Source: Cordia subcordata (lineage: Eukaryota > Streptophyta > Magnoliopsida > Boraginales > Cordiaceae). Taken from it: 64,000 nt of DNA. Where the stretch lies: assembly GCA_028554755.1 (NCBI GenBank), contig JAPTOF010000006.1:10162501-10226500 (forward strand), given 5' to 3'. Each line of letters begins with the position of its first letter. The stretch's first letter is position 1. Below are positions 23,619 to 36,951 of the stretch, one piece after another. Below the pieces are notes generated by a model. That model was not told where the DNA came from, did no database searches, and saw only the letters and a program-made list of their open reading frames with translations. The position numbers and the translations under genes were made by a program.

Positions 23619-26600
23619 GATTTTTTCAATATAGAAAATAAAAATTTATAAAATTAATCATAGTTAAATATCTTTTATGACATTATATGTTACAAGAAAA
23701 CTTTCTTTCGTTAAATATCTTCATTACATGCGAGCTTCAAAAACTAGAACAGTTACCTAGTAATGTATAAGTTCTCCAAATGTGTGCTAAGGATTTGATC
23801 GACGACCAAAGCAATCAATTTTGATTTCCCCATGTGTTGTACCATTTCATCTGAATAATTACATGCACAATATTTACCAATGTGAAAACGTGTCTTTGGA
23901 TATCTTAAAGTTGCATGGCCGCTATGGTACTTTTCCTGGTTGCTGTGCCATAAATTCCACGTGTACAAAACCAAAGTAATCTGCTTGAATAATATGGCAA
24001 GAATAATCTCTGCTACTTCCATGACGAGTAAAGTGCAATTCCTTTGTCTTAAATCGAAATTATGAGTTAGACTTTCTATTACAATAATCTAATATCTTGG
24101 TGTAATTTGTAAGTATATGAATAGATATTATAGTGTCACATATACCACTAAAGAAAATCATATGTAAGGACTAAAATAGGGCACGAGACATATTTGTATA
24201 GCTTATGCCACGTTATTAGGATTGAGGTCAACTTAGCCGCCTGACGTCACCAAATGGAGTCAAGAGGTCAAATCCATATCGTTACTCAAAATCCTCTTGC
24301 CAAAAAATTATAAATTTAGAATCTCACTCCTGAATAAAAATAAAACATAAATTAACCCGAAATTTTATTACACGCACTGCATTTAACATTATATGAAGTT
24401 TTATTATTATTGTTAATTAACACCTACAATATATGTGGTCCAAAAATACTTGCAAAAGTCTTTGTCAAAATTAATATGCATGTCAAGAGTATTAGTTGAT
24501 TTTTCCTTATGAAGTGTAGTGGCTTTAGGTAGGTTTGGAAAAGTTTTTGTCTGGAGATTGGAAGGCAGGCACGCCTGTTTGAAAGAAATCAGAAAGGACT
24601 GCAGTAGGGATGCAAATACCCCTACTGTTTCCCTATCTCATTCTGTTGTCGCATTCGATCTAGGTTTTGTTTGGATTGTTTTTTTTTTTAAGAGTATTTT
24701 ATTATAATTTAAAAAAAAAAACTACTTTTTTAAGATTTTAAAATTTTTTATTTTTAGCAAAATTAGTTTTAATTTTTTTAAGTCAAATCAAATATTTATT
24801 ATAAAAAATATATATATAGGCCCCTGTCACTGTACTTAGCCATCAATATGTCAAATCTATAGACTATTTTCCTTTTCTTGAACATTGCTATAGATATTAA
24901 AACGAAGGAAATTCATGCGAAATTTCCTTCAGAATGTGATTTGCATTTTGCCGGTGTATGTCCACATCTACACTTTAATGCCCACACAGTTAGGGTAGGA
25001 ATCGATCCACGTTTACTCAAACTTCAACAATTCTTTTTTTTTTTTCTCTCTATATTTAGGAATTTTTATATTTTTCTATTTAGCAAAATATAAAAATATT
25101 TAAAAAGGAAATATGAAAAAGGAGAGAGACATGCAAGAGAAGGGAGAGAGAGAAAGGGAGAACCACGAGAAAGTATAAATGAAATAAATCTATTTTTTTA
25201 ATAAAAAATTATAGTGTTTAAAAAATACAAGATAAAATAAAAGGACACTATCAAGAGACGTAACCAATCTAATGACCCGCACTTTCGCTTAAAGGATTTT
25301 CATTTGAGCTAACAAGCTTCAAGAAATGAAATCGTTAGTTTATTCTCTTACAAAAATTGCATCCAATTTGAGTTTGATATCCACACGAAATTTCCTTTCA
25401 CAAAGCGATCGATCTTCATGTCAATACTAGTGTTTACCTCGCTTGTTTGCCAAAAAAAAAAAAAAGAGTAGTCATGTAGGCGCATTTTAGTGTGTATGGT
25501 CAAATCACATGGTTGGTAATGCGACGAATGCGGCTTGGGGAGATTGGTTAGTATGTATAGTGCTATAACGTGTAAAAAGATTTGATCCTTATAATTTATT
25601 TAAAGTGTATCTGTATTTTAAAAATTTTTTATAGGTCTTTTATTTTTTTATATGATACTCTTTCAGAAGGAAATATATATTATATTTTAGAAAGTAAAGA
25701 AAGACTATAAGCAAGTTTTGATAACATGGGGGCTGGAGATAGAAGGGGCACGACACACTTTGAGCAAATTATAGACGTATTTGATAGCATAGAGCTTATG
25801 TTGGTGATAAACACAGAGAGCTTAATTTTTCACCCACTGAATTTCACTTTTAATATATAAGTTATTATTGTTTAGAGCTTTAAAATTTATTAGTGGCCCT
25901 TACCCTATTGAAAATTTAACTTCTTTACAATAAAATTAAACGCTGCACACTGCGGTGGCCAAATTGATTACTTACATTAACACAATTACGACTTATACCT
26001 TAAAAACTAGAAAACTAATGGAGAAAAACGTTTCCAGCATAAAAAGCATCTTTATCCTCTAATGATTTTGTTATGCCACTAATTAAAATTTTGTTACCAT
26101 GAACTAATGTTTCTAGCTAGACTTTAATTAATATATAGTCTAACCCCGGTGTGTTTTGCAAACGCACGGGTGAAAGCACAAATAAATATGTTTATGTAAA
26201 AATAAACGCTATGAACATTTATATATAACTAATAATTTGATATATGAGATAAACTAAATTAATTCATATATTATAAATCAATAAAATAATTTAAAATGTA
26301 AATATTAAATTACACTCTATACAAATCTATTAAAATAGAAAGACATATAACACAATTGATGAAAGATGAAGAGTGTTTTAACATATATTTTGGAAAAAAA
26401 ATTTATAAACAACATTACATTTTTATTTGAGCCAATACCTTTTTATCATGAATCAATATTTTCAACCCTTTCTTATTATCAAAGAAAAATGCTTATTAGA
26501 AGTTACAAAATTATTATTAATTTAACCCAAAATTGTCAGTTAAATGATTGAATGACTTTTATGATGTTTCGCTTGCATGATTGACTTCCTAACATGGCGT

Positions 26601-28702
26601 GCGTTCTTTTTTTCTTGAGAATCCATTAAAAACTCCCAACCAAAAATGCAAACCGATTCATTGTATATTGAAAAATCACTTGATTTAAGATGGAACCTGT
26701 ATATTTTTATTTTAAAATAACTAACATTTTCCCAAGGGAAAAAACATTTTTCAATTTATAATTTTAGCAAAATTAAATTATATTTTTATATATTAGAAAG
26801 TGTTTCAATAAGATTCAAACTACATATTTTCCAAATATATCAATTGCTTGAATGTAAATTTTAGAACATTTAACGCAAGACCATCATCAATTATATAAAT
26901 AAAACCAAACTTATTAAAAATGAATTTAGCCAATAACACCAATAAACCAATTACAAATTTAAGAAAAATGCACCATAAATTGAGATGGGTCTTTTAAACT
27001 AATTACATTTAAAAATCATACATATGAGATAACAAACTACAAAAAAAATAATTTTTTGTCATACGAAAAACACAATTACTAGTTTGGAAAAATTCCAAAA
27101 TGCCATAAGTTGAGATAAATTAAAAATGGCAAATCAGTATAATGCATGGAATCTATCCTAAATTGCGTGCAGAATAAACGATGGTCTGATCTTTACCATT
27201 TCTAATAGTGCAATAAAAACCAATTAGCCACGTGGCATTTAGAACTATGGTCCTACATCCAAATGGCACACATTTAGCCTATACACATCAGCTTACCAAA
27301 ATAATTGTCTTTGGTCATTGCTTTGTATATATATTATAGATATAGATAGATTTGCCTTATGATATATTAATAATAATTGATTTTAGTATTATTGTTCTAA
27401 TTATGCCACAATAGTGACGACTGGATTAGGTATGAACAAAAAATAATTCAGAACCTTTATCTTAATACAAAATTAAATCACCATTAATGTCACCTCAAAT
27501 CATATGAAGTCCTCAACTTGTGAATAAAAATGGTGTTTCACTCGTTCCATGGCGAAGGCATTAGGAGGTTGATGGGATCGGAACATAATTAACCTGAATC
27601 ACCATAATTTTTTTAAAAGAAAAATATGTATCTTTTTTTTGAAAAATTAATTCATAACCTTCACACAAACACTATTGGTTTATAAGGCTTAACTTATATT
27701 ATTGAAAAGAATTCACTAACACAATTCTAGCTTTTTGCAAGGGTTAAAACCCATGGGCAAAATTGCTCAAAATTGTTTCAGATGACTTTATGCAACGTTC
27801 CGTAATCATTGGTTGAAATTTTGTTACTTATTTCTTCCAATCGTCTTTTACAAATAAATATCGACAACTGAAACCATAGCAAATAATTTTTTTCACAATG
27901 ATTTTCTTTAAAGGTTACATTTAAAAACCATTGCAGATGAACTAATATTTATTAAAAATTATTGTAAAAACTAAAACTTTGAACTAAGCTAGCTAGTTTA
28001 ATTTCAACAAAAAAATATATACAACTTAAATGTTACAATAGTTCAAACAAATTATTAACCATTACCAAAAATTATAAATTTAAGCAACGATTAAAAATAT
28101 GATATTACCATATATACATACATACATACAAATATACATACTTACATATATATGTCTGTGAGTGTGTATTTATGCTATATAATAAAGCAAAATAAGCTGT
28201 AATTTCATACTATTAAATGGAGCTCTATATGACGAACTTTCCATAATTACTTATCAATTAAATATGCCCATTCTTAAGTTATTTTTTATTTTTTCATCAT
28301 TTATTCAGTTCTATTTTTGTATTAAATATTTTAATTTAATTAATATTATATTCTTTCTTTATATATATATCATCATTGTTTTATTAATTTTATAATATAT
28401 AATTATTTCAATAATTATTTAATAAAATATAAAAATTTTATAATTTTAATATAGTACATCGCACAGTGTCACTAGTATGTATAAATAGATAGGTAAATAG
28501 ATATATCTACTATGGTCGGCGGAGCATATGGCGTGTCAACCTGGATCACACACAACATGCACTAATCAACACGTATAGATTGCAGTACGTAATAATTCGC
28601 GTAGACACATGAAACAGATACACGTGAAGATCCGACGTCCATGAACTTGGAAGGATTATTGTATGTGCAATTTGAAACTTGGAAAGAAGAAAGCATCAAA
28701 TC
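23619..28702. other. Gene-free AT-rich DNA with transposon relics
   Basis: No exon-like pattern was found. Recognisable pieces: a partial MITE at 24662-24793; repeated GA/AG runs at 25120-25165; and a stretch from 26130 with caaacgcacgggtgaaagca, a phrase common at ends of unclassified plant repeats, which may run to the atatattatagatatagata stretch near 27330. The small open frames here have no family signature. Confidence 0.45.
24662..24793. mobile_element. MITE of the 'GTTTGGATT' family, copy 3 (partial)
   Basis: The left end aggttttgtttggattg is followed by facing T/A runs; the right side agtcaaatcaaatat is a diverged complement. Target site not resolved. Confidence 0.4.
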
Positions 28703-28900
28703 TGGGGCTCTTTTGGATTAGTTTATCTTAAAAATATTTTTTATAACTTTTAAAAGAAATATCTTTTTAAGAAAACTTAAAATTTTTTTATCTTAGAAAA
28801 AACTTAATTTGAGTTTTTCTTAAAATTTTAATTTTTTTACAAAAATTAAGTTAAACACGTATTGCAAAAAATATTTTGATGTCGATCCAAATGGGTCCAC
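28703..28900. mobile_element. MITE of the 'GTTTGGATT' family, copy 4
   Basis: The left end ggggctcttttggattag pairs with the right end gatgtcgatccaaatgggtc; the interior is rich in facing A and T runs. A second phrase of the right flank (atgggtccacattg) recurs about 55 bp downstream at 28948. Confidence 0.55.
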
Positions 28901-31460
28901 ATTGCGTAAGTAGACTATTGATACAAGTTATAAATACTTATAAACAATGGGTCCACATTGTTTCCTCTCTTGTTATTCTTAGTATTTTCTTTTTGAAAAA
29001 TATTAATGTAATTAGGTCTTCCTTGTATGATCTAAGTTACCATACCCCATTTAATCTTGCTTTGTTAGATGATTCTTAGTGACTAAATGGGGTTATTGGA
29101 ATGGTTTGTATCAGATTTGCGATTAATAATATCTTAATTAATTCGCAAAAAAAATTATAAATACGATTATTACTAATCAGTGGACTCACAAGATGCAGCA
29201 GGTTTAATATGCATATTTTGCTTTATGTTTTGTATAATTCAAATAATTATATGAAAAAAATGAAGCAATTACATAGATAAAGAAAAGTTTATTGATATAT
29301 TGAATGTATATCCTTCTGATAAAATATTTATGAGATTTAGAATAAAAAGTTAAAATATTTTTGAAATTTTTTATGACATTAATAAAAAATTTAAGATTAA
29401 TTGTTAAAAAAATAAATATAATACTAAAAGTTTAAAGAAACAACCATGGAGTAGTTTTTAATATATGTATAGATTGTTTTTAATATAAAGCTAAAGATTG
29501 TCCAGCTTTTCTTTTCTTTAACATGTATCTGTATATCACAACTTACCGTAAAACATTCTTGGAACCAAAGGATCAATGTATATAAAGCTAAAGAAATGTC
29601 AGGTTTTTGTTCTTTTTTTTTTTTGGTCAAATTGCCAAGTTGGTCATAAACAATACGTATAATGTCAAAAATATTGGTAATAATGATGAAGAGTATTTTA
29701 ATGCCACTCACCTTTCTGTCTAATGTCTTTATACAAGTCACCTAATATACCTAACATGGTCTACATTTATGAACTATATATTCATGTTTTCCTCATGTTG
29801 CAACTTGGAAATTTCTAGTACGACTAGTCATAGGAATAATGGAAAACATAAAAAGGATAAAAGTCATACAATTACAAGAATTATTGTTGAAAGCTGGTTG
29901 AACAGTTCTTTAGTCGTTGAATTGGCAACGACCTTATGCCACAATATCTTAAAACAATATCTGGAATATATATTTTAATATTTTAAATGACTCAAAGTAT
30001 TAATTACTTCATCTAGGTATTAGTATCCGTAAAACAATATTACGTACAGTATTTTAAGTAACATTTTGTGAAACGTTTCAAATAGCTATTAGTATTTTGA
30101 TTTTTGGTATTATCTTATTTTCTTTAATCTTATTTTTTTTCTCTATCTTATCTTTATGTCTTAGTTTTTATCTCTATAAATACCTTTATGTTTTATCTTT
30201 ATTTCCTCTATCATATTTTTTTTAATGTTTTTTCTTATTTTCATTTCATATTTCTACCAAAGAAAAATGTATTTTTTATAATATTAAAATAATTTATTAC
30301 AAGAATCACTTTGTTGCGCTTTGATAATTAATTATTGTCAAATAATAACAACATATTTTTCCTATTTGAATGATAATAATAATATATTATATTAGTCAGT
30401 AATAGTAATAATAATGTTAATAGTCATAATAAGAATAATATATAGTACTGAAGTCATATTGATGTTTTTGTTTTGTCAGCTAATTAAATAGGTATCCTCT
30501 TAAATAATAATAGTTGTCCAGTATCCAAACTGCTTTCAACCATTTTGACCAAAAAAACAAATGGAAAAAAAAAACTGCTTTTAACTATATAAACAGCTAA
30601 AATAGATTTCACACCAAAATTGTTATTCTTTTGGTATATCAAATTTACTCAATGCAAACTTTGGAATTGGAAAGAAAGTGAGAATATATTTTGCAATTGA
30701 AACAATTCAAATTAAAGACATTATGTATTGCATGCAAACAAGGGCTATGGGAAGCGGATGTATAAAAAATAAATTATGTAGATCTACTATCTTAAAATAT
30801 GTTAAACTTTTTATCTTGAAAAAGTGACCATTGTTTTTATGCATTTTTTAAAAAAATATATTAAATTTGGAACATAAAGTATTTGTTGTATTGAACAACC
30901 GATAATTAACTCAAATGTCGATCGATTATTTCATTTCCACCCAGGTGCACGATGTGTAAACAACAATTCCTATTTCCGTTTAAAATTTTTGTAAAGTAAT
31001 TTTCTTTTTTCTTTTCTTTTGTTTTATTAAAAATGCATTTAGCAATGTATTCAATTAGTAATACAACCAAAAGTTGAAAGCTAGCAAATATATATTGTAA
31101 ATTAAGAGAATATGACATGCAAGATGAGACACCATTCCTAAACGTTTTATGAATATGGAATTGATATATCTTATCAAAAGATAGCTAATGAATCTAATTT
31201 CTTAATAAATCTTAAGTCTCTTCTTTACATTTCACTTGATGATATGATAAAGGGCTATCTATATCACATTAATATCAAGTCGTTGAAATTATATTTTGTA
31301 TATGTGAAAACATGACTTCCAATCCCATAGGAGCAGAGATTAGGTTGGGGTGGGGGATTAAAAAAAAAATCCCTTTTCTACTAGTAATAACTACCAAAAT
31401 CTTATTTACTACTTGATATACAAAATATTATCCTTTTAAAAGATAAATAAAAAATAAAAT

Positions 31461-31525
31461 AAAATACCCATTGACATACAATAATGTCATTCTATCAATA
31501 AAAATACCCATTGACATACAATAAT
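31461..31525. repeat. Direct repeat, 25 bp, period 40
   Basis: aaaatacccattgacataca followed by ataat occurs at 31461 and again at 31501, separated by a 15-bp spacer. Confidence 0.75.
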
Positions 31526-31628
31526 CCCATGGGAGCGAGACCTTGGTGTGTCACATGCCTCGTAATGTAATGGGGTTGTTGGCTAGGTGGCGAGAACGTT
31601 AGACGAGGTTCACTCGCTTTGAATGTAT

Positions 31629-31701
31629 CAAGACTTGTTCCTCAACTTTATTGAATATATTTATCGAGACTCGTTCCTCAAGTCTATTGAATATATTTAA
31701 C
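31629..31701. repeat. Tandem repeat, two units of about 36 bp
   Basis: tcaagacttgttcctcaact...attgaatatattta is followed directly by tcgagactcgttcctcaagt...attgaatatattta. Confidence 0.7.
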
Positions 31702-33257
31702 TTTTTTTTACTACGCTACCGGCGTTGGCTAATTATACTTTTTATTGGGTAATAAAATCTTTTCGTTTGATCGGAAAAAAGGGAATAGCATCTTGGCTAC
31801 TCACATTTAAATAATTAAACACTTTGCTGGATGAATAGTTTGTGAAATAACTTCATCATAATTGATAATTTAACATTGTTTACTAAAAGTTACTTTTTTT
31901 TTTCTTTTTCGGCTAGGCTACTAAAAGTTACTTTGTCCTTACTCTATGCTTAAGGTTGTATCTAAACTACTACTTTTTCTTTCTTTTGAATTTTTGCTCC
32001 TCATAGAATTCGAGATCAGATTATCAATAGTCTCAAACATTTAAATTAAGCTTAATCACTATTCCAATCTAACTTGATTGCACAATAAAAGTAATCTTCT
32101 TAGGCCCGATTCTCTTTGTCTTCAAACTTTCGTTACTTAATCCTTTGATTCCTGCCTTTTACAAGGAACTTGTTTGGATAAATTTACCACAATTGGTTCA
32201 AACGTTCATAACATTTGAGTAACTAATCCGTTTGATATGATGGAATGGTTGGAAAAGGAAAGGACATTCAAGGCAAAATGGTCATGGAATACTTTTTTTT
32301 TTTCCTTACGTTTGGTTAAAATTATAAAAAAACTAGAATGGAATGACAATCTTATTTGATATATTTGGTAAAATTATTTTAAAACAAAATTAGAACAGAA
32401 TAAAAATCAATTCAATTAACCAAAATACACTTGTTCTTTAATTTGGTATAAATTTAGACTTACACATGAAAATTATTTTTATACAACATTAAGATAAATT
32501 AAAATACTCTGTCTCTTGATCAACGATAAAACAAAACATTATTTCTTCAATCATTTTTTATTTTTATCATCACATTTCAATTTATTTACTTTTCTAACAT
32601 AATTGAGAGGAAAGTTAATCATCCAATAAAACTACACCTATTTTTTTATGAAAAAGAGTTAAAAATGAAAAAAAAAAGTGTATTTTTAATTTTTTACCTT
32701 TTGCTTTTTATATTTTTTATTTGTTTAATAATAATTAAAGATTTAAACGGGAAATAATAAATTATTTTTTTGTTTTATTTTATTTTTTATGATTCCAACT
32801 TAAGTTAGAATACTCATTCGTTAGATTTGACTAAGGAATATGTTTTTTTATTTTTTCCTGAAAAGACTATTCTATAGGAATGGACTTTTTAACTTCAATT
32901 AGTTCTGTCAAACTAAAGAAAGAGAATGAAAAGTTAGAATGACGATTCCATTCCAGACTATTCGTGCATAATAGACATAACCTAATGGTAGACATCCTAC
33001 AAGATTGATAAACATACAAGTAAACCATTATTATTAGCACAAACTATAAAGTTAATTGGCTATTGTAGTCAAAATAGATAAACGAATGACACTTGATTCT
33101 ACTCAACAATGTCATAACCAATCAATCAAAGTGTTGATATTGTACATGTATTACAATCTTTAGTTTCTAAATATCTCTTCTTGAGAAATCAAAATAAGAG
33201 GAGAAAGCATTTCTTTTACTTTTTTGGAACTCGAGTATAAGAACATGGACAGTTCAT

Positions 33258-33462
33258 GGGCCCGTTAGCTTGATTTTTTTTTACCACGAAAACGTACTTT
33301 TTTAAAAAATCTAATTTTTACAATAAATATTTGAATTTATTTTTTTAAAAAAAGTTAGAGAAGATTAATTTCAACTTTTTTAAAAAAGCAAAAATTGTAG
33401 TTTATCATAGCATTTTTTTAAACTTATACGAAAATACTTTCTTAATAAGTCAATCCCAACAA
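33258..33462. mobile_element. MITE of the 'GTTTGGATT' family, copy 5
   Basis: The left end gggcccgttagcttgatttt and the right end aataagtcaatcccaac are diverged inverted repeats around A/T-run sequence. It abuts the miniature LTR element that follows. Confidence 0.45.
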
Positions 33463-33472
33463 TATTAGTGTG

Positions 33473-33737
33473 TGTTAATTTAAAAAATTAATAAACCAAT
33501 ATATTTTCTACAAGTTTAAACTTTTAAATGAGGTGATAATCTAAGATGGTATCAAAACTTAGAAATCAAACGGTCTCAAATGGGATCCTTACTGCTATCT
33601 ATTTAAAAATATTAAATTGTTCACTTACAAGCTCTTAACAAATTATATTACATGTGAGGGGGCGTATTAATACAATAAATTAATAAAACAATATACTTTC
33701 TACAAACTTAAGTTTTTAAATAAGGCAGTAATTCCAA
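33473..33737 (+). mobile_element. Miniature LTR retroelement (TRIM/SMART type), copy B
   Basis: Same layout as the copy at 18397-18666: a first repeat starting tgttaattt (33473), a diverged primer-binding site tggtatcaaaac (33547-33558), a short internal part, a purine tract (catgtgagggggcg, about 33651-33664), then the second repeat (tacaataaattaataaaaca...). Confidence 0.65.
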
Positions 33738-34432
33738 GAGTGTGCAATCAGCAATCCCACTTTAGATACTAACTAAGAAACTATCTATGACCTCAACGAA
33801 CAATACAATTAAAGGACAATCAAGGGCTCGTATAAATTGGCTTTTAATATAAGTACTTTTTTCTGTAACCTTTGAAAAAGTGTTCTTTTAAAAGTTAAAA
33901 ATTTTAACTTATCAAAAAAGTTGAAAATGAGTTTTTTTAAATTCTTTTTAAAATCTAATCTACAAACTTGTTATAAATTTGCATAAAAAAAGAAAAAATT
34001 GAAATGAATAAAGAAAGGAAAAAAAAAAAAAAAACTCCGCAGTAGCATAAAGCAATCTGAAACAAATTTGCATGCAAAACTTTTCCGAGTAATTAATAAT
34101 AGCAGAAATAGCAAACTAAGAATAAGATATTTTAATCGATAAGAAATCTAGCGAATTGCGCTAGATTTAATTATGTAAATTTAACGTTGTTATTTATTTT
34201 TATTAAGGGTCTTTTTTCCATATCAAAATAATCGAGCATTGACTGTTAACTACTTAAGACGACCTTTTTCTTTTATTGAACTTGTAACCGGGTAAACTTC
34301 TAAAATATATGGTGTTTCTTTGCTGAAACTAAGTAGAAAAGATGAAGATGATTTTTCTCTCCCCTTGTCGTTAGAAAACCAGCCATAAAACCAAAGGTGA
34401 AAGCTCCCTCGGGTGCATATTCTTAACTTATA

Positions 34433-34933
34433 GGGCTTATTTGGATTGATCTTCGTATGTTAGATAAAACTTTTTCATTCAGTTTCAAAAGTTTTTAAAA
34501 AAAAATTGAGAAGTTTAATTTTTTAGCTTTTAGAAAAAAAAAATACCAGTTTAAACTTTTCTTAAGAATTTAGATTTTTCCTTTTCAAAAAAAAAAAGAA
34601 AAAGAAAAAGGCAAGAGAAATGCCTATTCAAGTCCTCCTGGAGATGTGCCAATAATAAGAGTCGGAGATGGATACGGTTCACGGCCTGGATTCGAATCTA
34701 GTCCACTGCTCTGGGTTGAGTGTCCTCGACTTACCTGATACACAGTATAAGTGGCGTGTTGTGTACTCGGAATTTGCCAATTGGTAGTCGAGCTTCGCTA
34801 GGTGTACCGGTGATCAGGCTTCACTAATTAGATTTTCCTCCTCACAAAAAAATGCCTATTCAAAACGAAGAGTTCTTTTTCTTGTTATAAAAATATACCT
34901 TTTTTTTTGTTAAAAAAGTCAATTCAACTGGGC
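34433..34933. mobile_element. MITE of the 'GTTTGGATT' family, copy 6, split by a SINE
   Basis: The left end gggcttatttggattgatct (34433) and the right end gtcaattcaactgggc (to 34933) are inverted repeats. ttata flanks both sides (34428-34432, 34934-34938), matching a TTA-centred target site. A 218-bp SINE lies inside. Confidence 0.75.
34632..34849 (+). mobile_element. SINE inserted in the MITE
   Basis: The 218-bp body is flanked by the perfect 14-bp repeat aaatgcctattcaa (34618-34631 and 34850-34863). It carries a B-box-like ggattcgaatctagtcc, a more GC-rich middle, and a 3' part (ggtagtcgagcttcgctagg ... attagattttcct) ending in an A run. A related 3' part occurs at 54270-54320. Confidence 0.75.
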
Positions 34934-34967
34934 TTATAAATCATCCTACCTCGCCTTTTTTTTTTCC

Positions 34968-35335
34968 TCGGTAAATTGTTGTATAGTCTTTTAAAAGTGT
35001 ATCGGATATTTCAATGTTACTAAAACCCATTCACAGTCCTTTATGGTTACTAAAAATGACCACACGCCCCTCTTTGCCCTAAAAACTTTCAATAGACCTT
35101 TAGTTAAAATAATAAATTCACCTTTGTATTATGAGGAGTGTGATGCATTTTTAGAAAACCATAGAAGAGGTCTAGTGCACTTTTTTAGTTAACGATGTAC
35201 TAAAAATGATAATTTTTCAGATGGATCAGGAGACATATGGTTATTTTCAGTGATAAAAAAATCATGAAAAAATTTTATGGAAATTTGATACAATTTTAAG
35301 GAACCACAGGAAAATCTGTAGTAATTTACACTTTT
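34968..35335. mobile_element. MITE-like element with imperfect inverted arms
   Basis: The left part (ggtaaattgttgtatagtc, ttaaaagtgtatcggatatt, ggttactaaaaatgaccac) is mirrored, imperfectly, by the right part (catatggttattttcagtga, gaaatttgatacaattttaa, tctgtagtaatttacac). Target site not determined. Confidence 0.5.
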
Positions 35336-35463
35336 TCTTTTTGGGTCAGCAATTATCCCACCTCTTAGAATAGGATGATTCTTGAACCTTTTTGTACATT
35401 ATGTCAAGTGATGCGTAAAGCTCCTCACTTAACTTGTAATATAAACTTTTAGAACCATTTTTA

Positions 35464-35700
35464 ATTTTATTTGAGATTCATTTGGATTTTTTCTCTTTTT
35501 TATTCCATAAAAAATATCTTTTTTTTTCACAAAAAATACTTTTTAAACAGACGTTTGAAGTACTTTTCAGGAAAAGTTAAGATCTTAAAAAAACTTAAAT
35601 TGCTTTTTTTTTAAAGTCAAAATCTAATTTCAAAAAAGCATTCTCCCAAAAATTATGCAAAATATTATAAATTAATTCATATAAGCCCTTTAGGACTAGC
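35464..35700. mobile_element. MITE of the 'GTTTGGATT' family, copy 7
   Basis: The left end gattcatttggattttttct and the right end ttaattcatataagccctt surround A/T-run sequence with facing runs. Ends are diverged. Confidence 0.45.
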
Positions 35701-36840
35701 TTGACTTGTAATTTGAAAAACCATTTTCTAAAAAAAATTTAAAAACAGACTTTTGGCCAAAAAAAACTTCTAATAAAAATGAAAATATGCTTAACTATTA
35801 TTATATGAAACAGACTTTTATTAAATAAGATGATGTTTGGGTTTACATTTAAAAATAATGATTGACTATCAAAATTATTAAAAAGCCCTTTTAAAACTTA
35901 TAATAATAAACTATTATTTGCTATACATGATATACCTTTTATTTTAATGATAATTTAACTTGTTTGAACAACTTCTAAAAAAATTATAGTTGTAACTTCT
36001 TAAAAGTTAAATTTTATTAAGTAACATAGAAATTATTAAATTATTATTAAAATAAAAATAAAAATGATTAAATAGTTAAATTATTTAGTATTAATTAATT
36101 TAATTATTTTTTTATTATTTTAATTTTTATTAAATTTAAAATTATAAGCTTATTAATAGTAAAAATAAAAATAACGAGTATATTTTTGTCGAAATTTTTT
36201 TTTTAAAACTCCCTAGTGCAAACTGCAAAGGAAGAAATAAAAAATTACTTCTCCATTTAACCTCAAAACTTTATTAACTTTAAATTCAAACTAAGTTTTC
36301 CACTTGCATCGAACTTTGAGGCCACAAAAGTTAGATGGGTTCTCTAAAGTGGAAAATCAAATTAACTCTTAGTAACAAGTAAAATGCACTTTTGACAAAA
36401 AAAAAAAAAAAGATAAAAGAAAACCATTAACGCGTAAACCATACAGTGTTAAAACTGAAAAGCACCAATCCCTTCAAACGGAAGGAAATAATATTAAGAA
36501 ACTGCATCCACACAAGTTGCACTTTGGTTTTTGCTTAGTTTTTTTCCATCTACATGCCTTCTTTTGGCATCTACTAAAAGATATAGGTCAAGGAAAACCA
36601 GTACTTTTCAAAGCCAAATAAGATTTGGGACATTGAATTCAGTCTTTGAGTTTGGATACATTGCATGTATGCTATATATGGAAAATTATATATGCATATG
36701 TATATATATATATAATATATAATTAGCACCACATGCAATAAAAAAAAAAAGCAAAAGTGGACCCCACAATGACAACCTAAGATGGCGCATACACATATAA
36801 CACCACTTTTCATGTATACACAACATCATTCATTGTAACT
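35701..36840. other. AT-rich DNA upstream of EBF
   Basis: No coding signal. A TA-type microsatellite lies at 36697-36720. The EBF promoter probably begins in the last few hundred bases; no TATA box could be fixed with confidence (a ctatactata stretch lies at 36878-36887). Confidence 0.4.
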
Positions 36841-36951
36841 CACACATCCCTTACCCCCTACCCCGCTCTTTTTGCCCTATACTATAGGGTTTCTTCCCAG
36901 ATAATCACTTCTTGTTTTTGATCTTCTTCGGGTTTCTTGTTTTTCTTTCTG

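Larger units (their letters stand above)
28901..33257. other. Gene-free AT-rich DNA
   Basis: No coding signal on either strand. Trinucleotide-like (ATA/TAA) repeats at 30340-30450. Two small tandem repeats are listed separately. A short, more GC-rich patch at 31525-31735 (gagcgagaccttggtgtgtc, cgagaacgttagacgaggtt) may be a SINE relic but lacks clear boxes. Confidence 0.4.
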
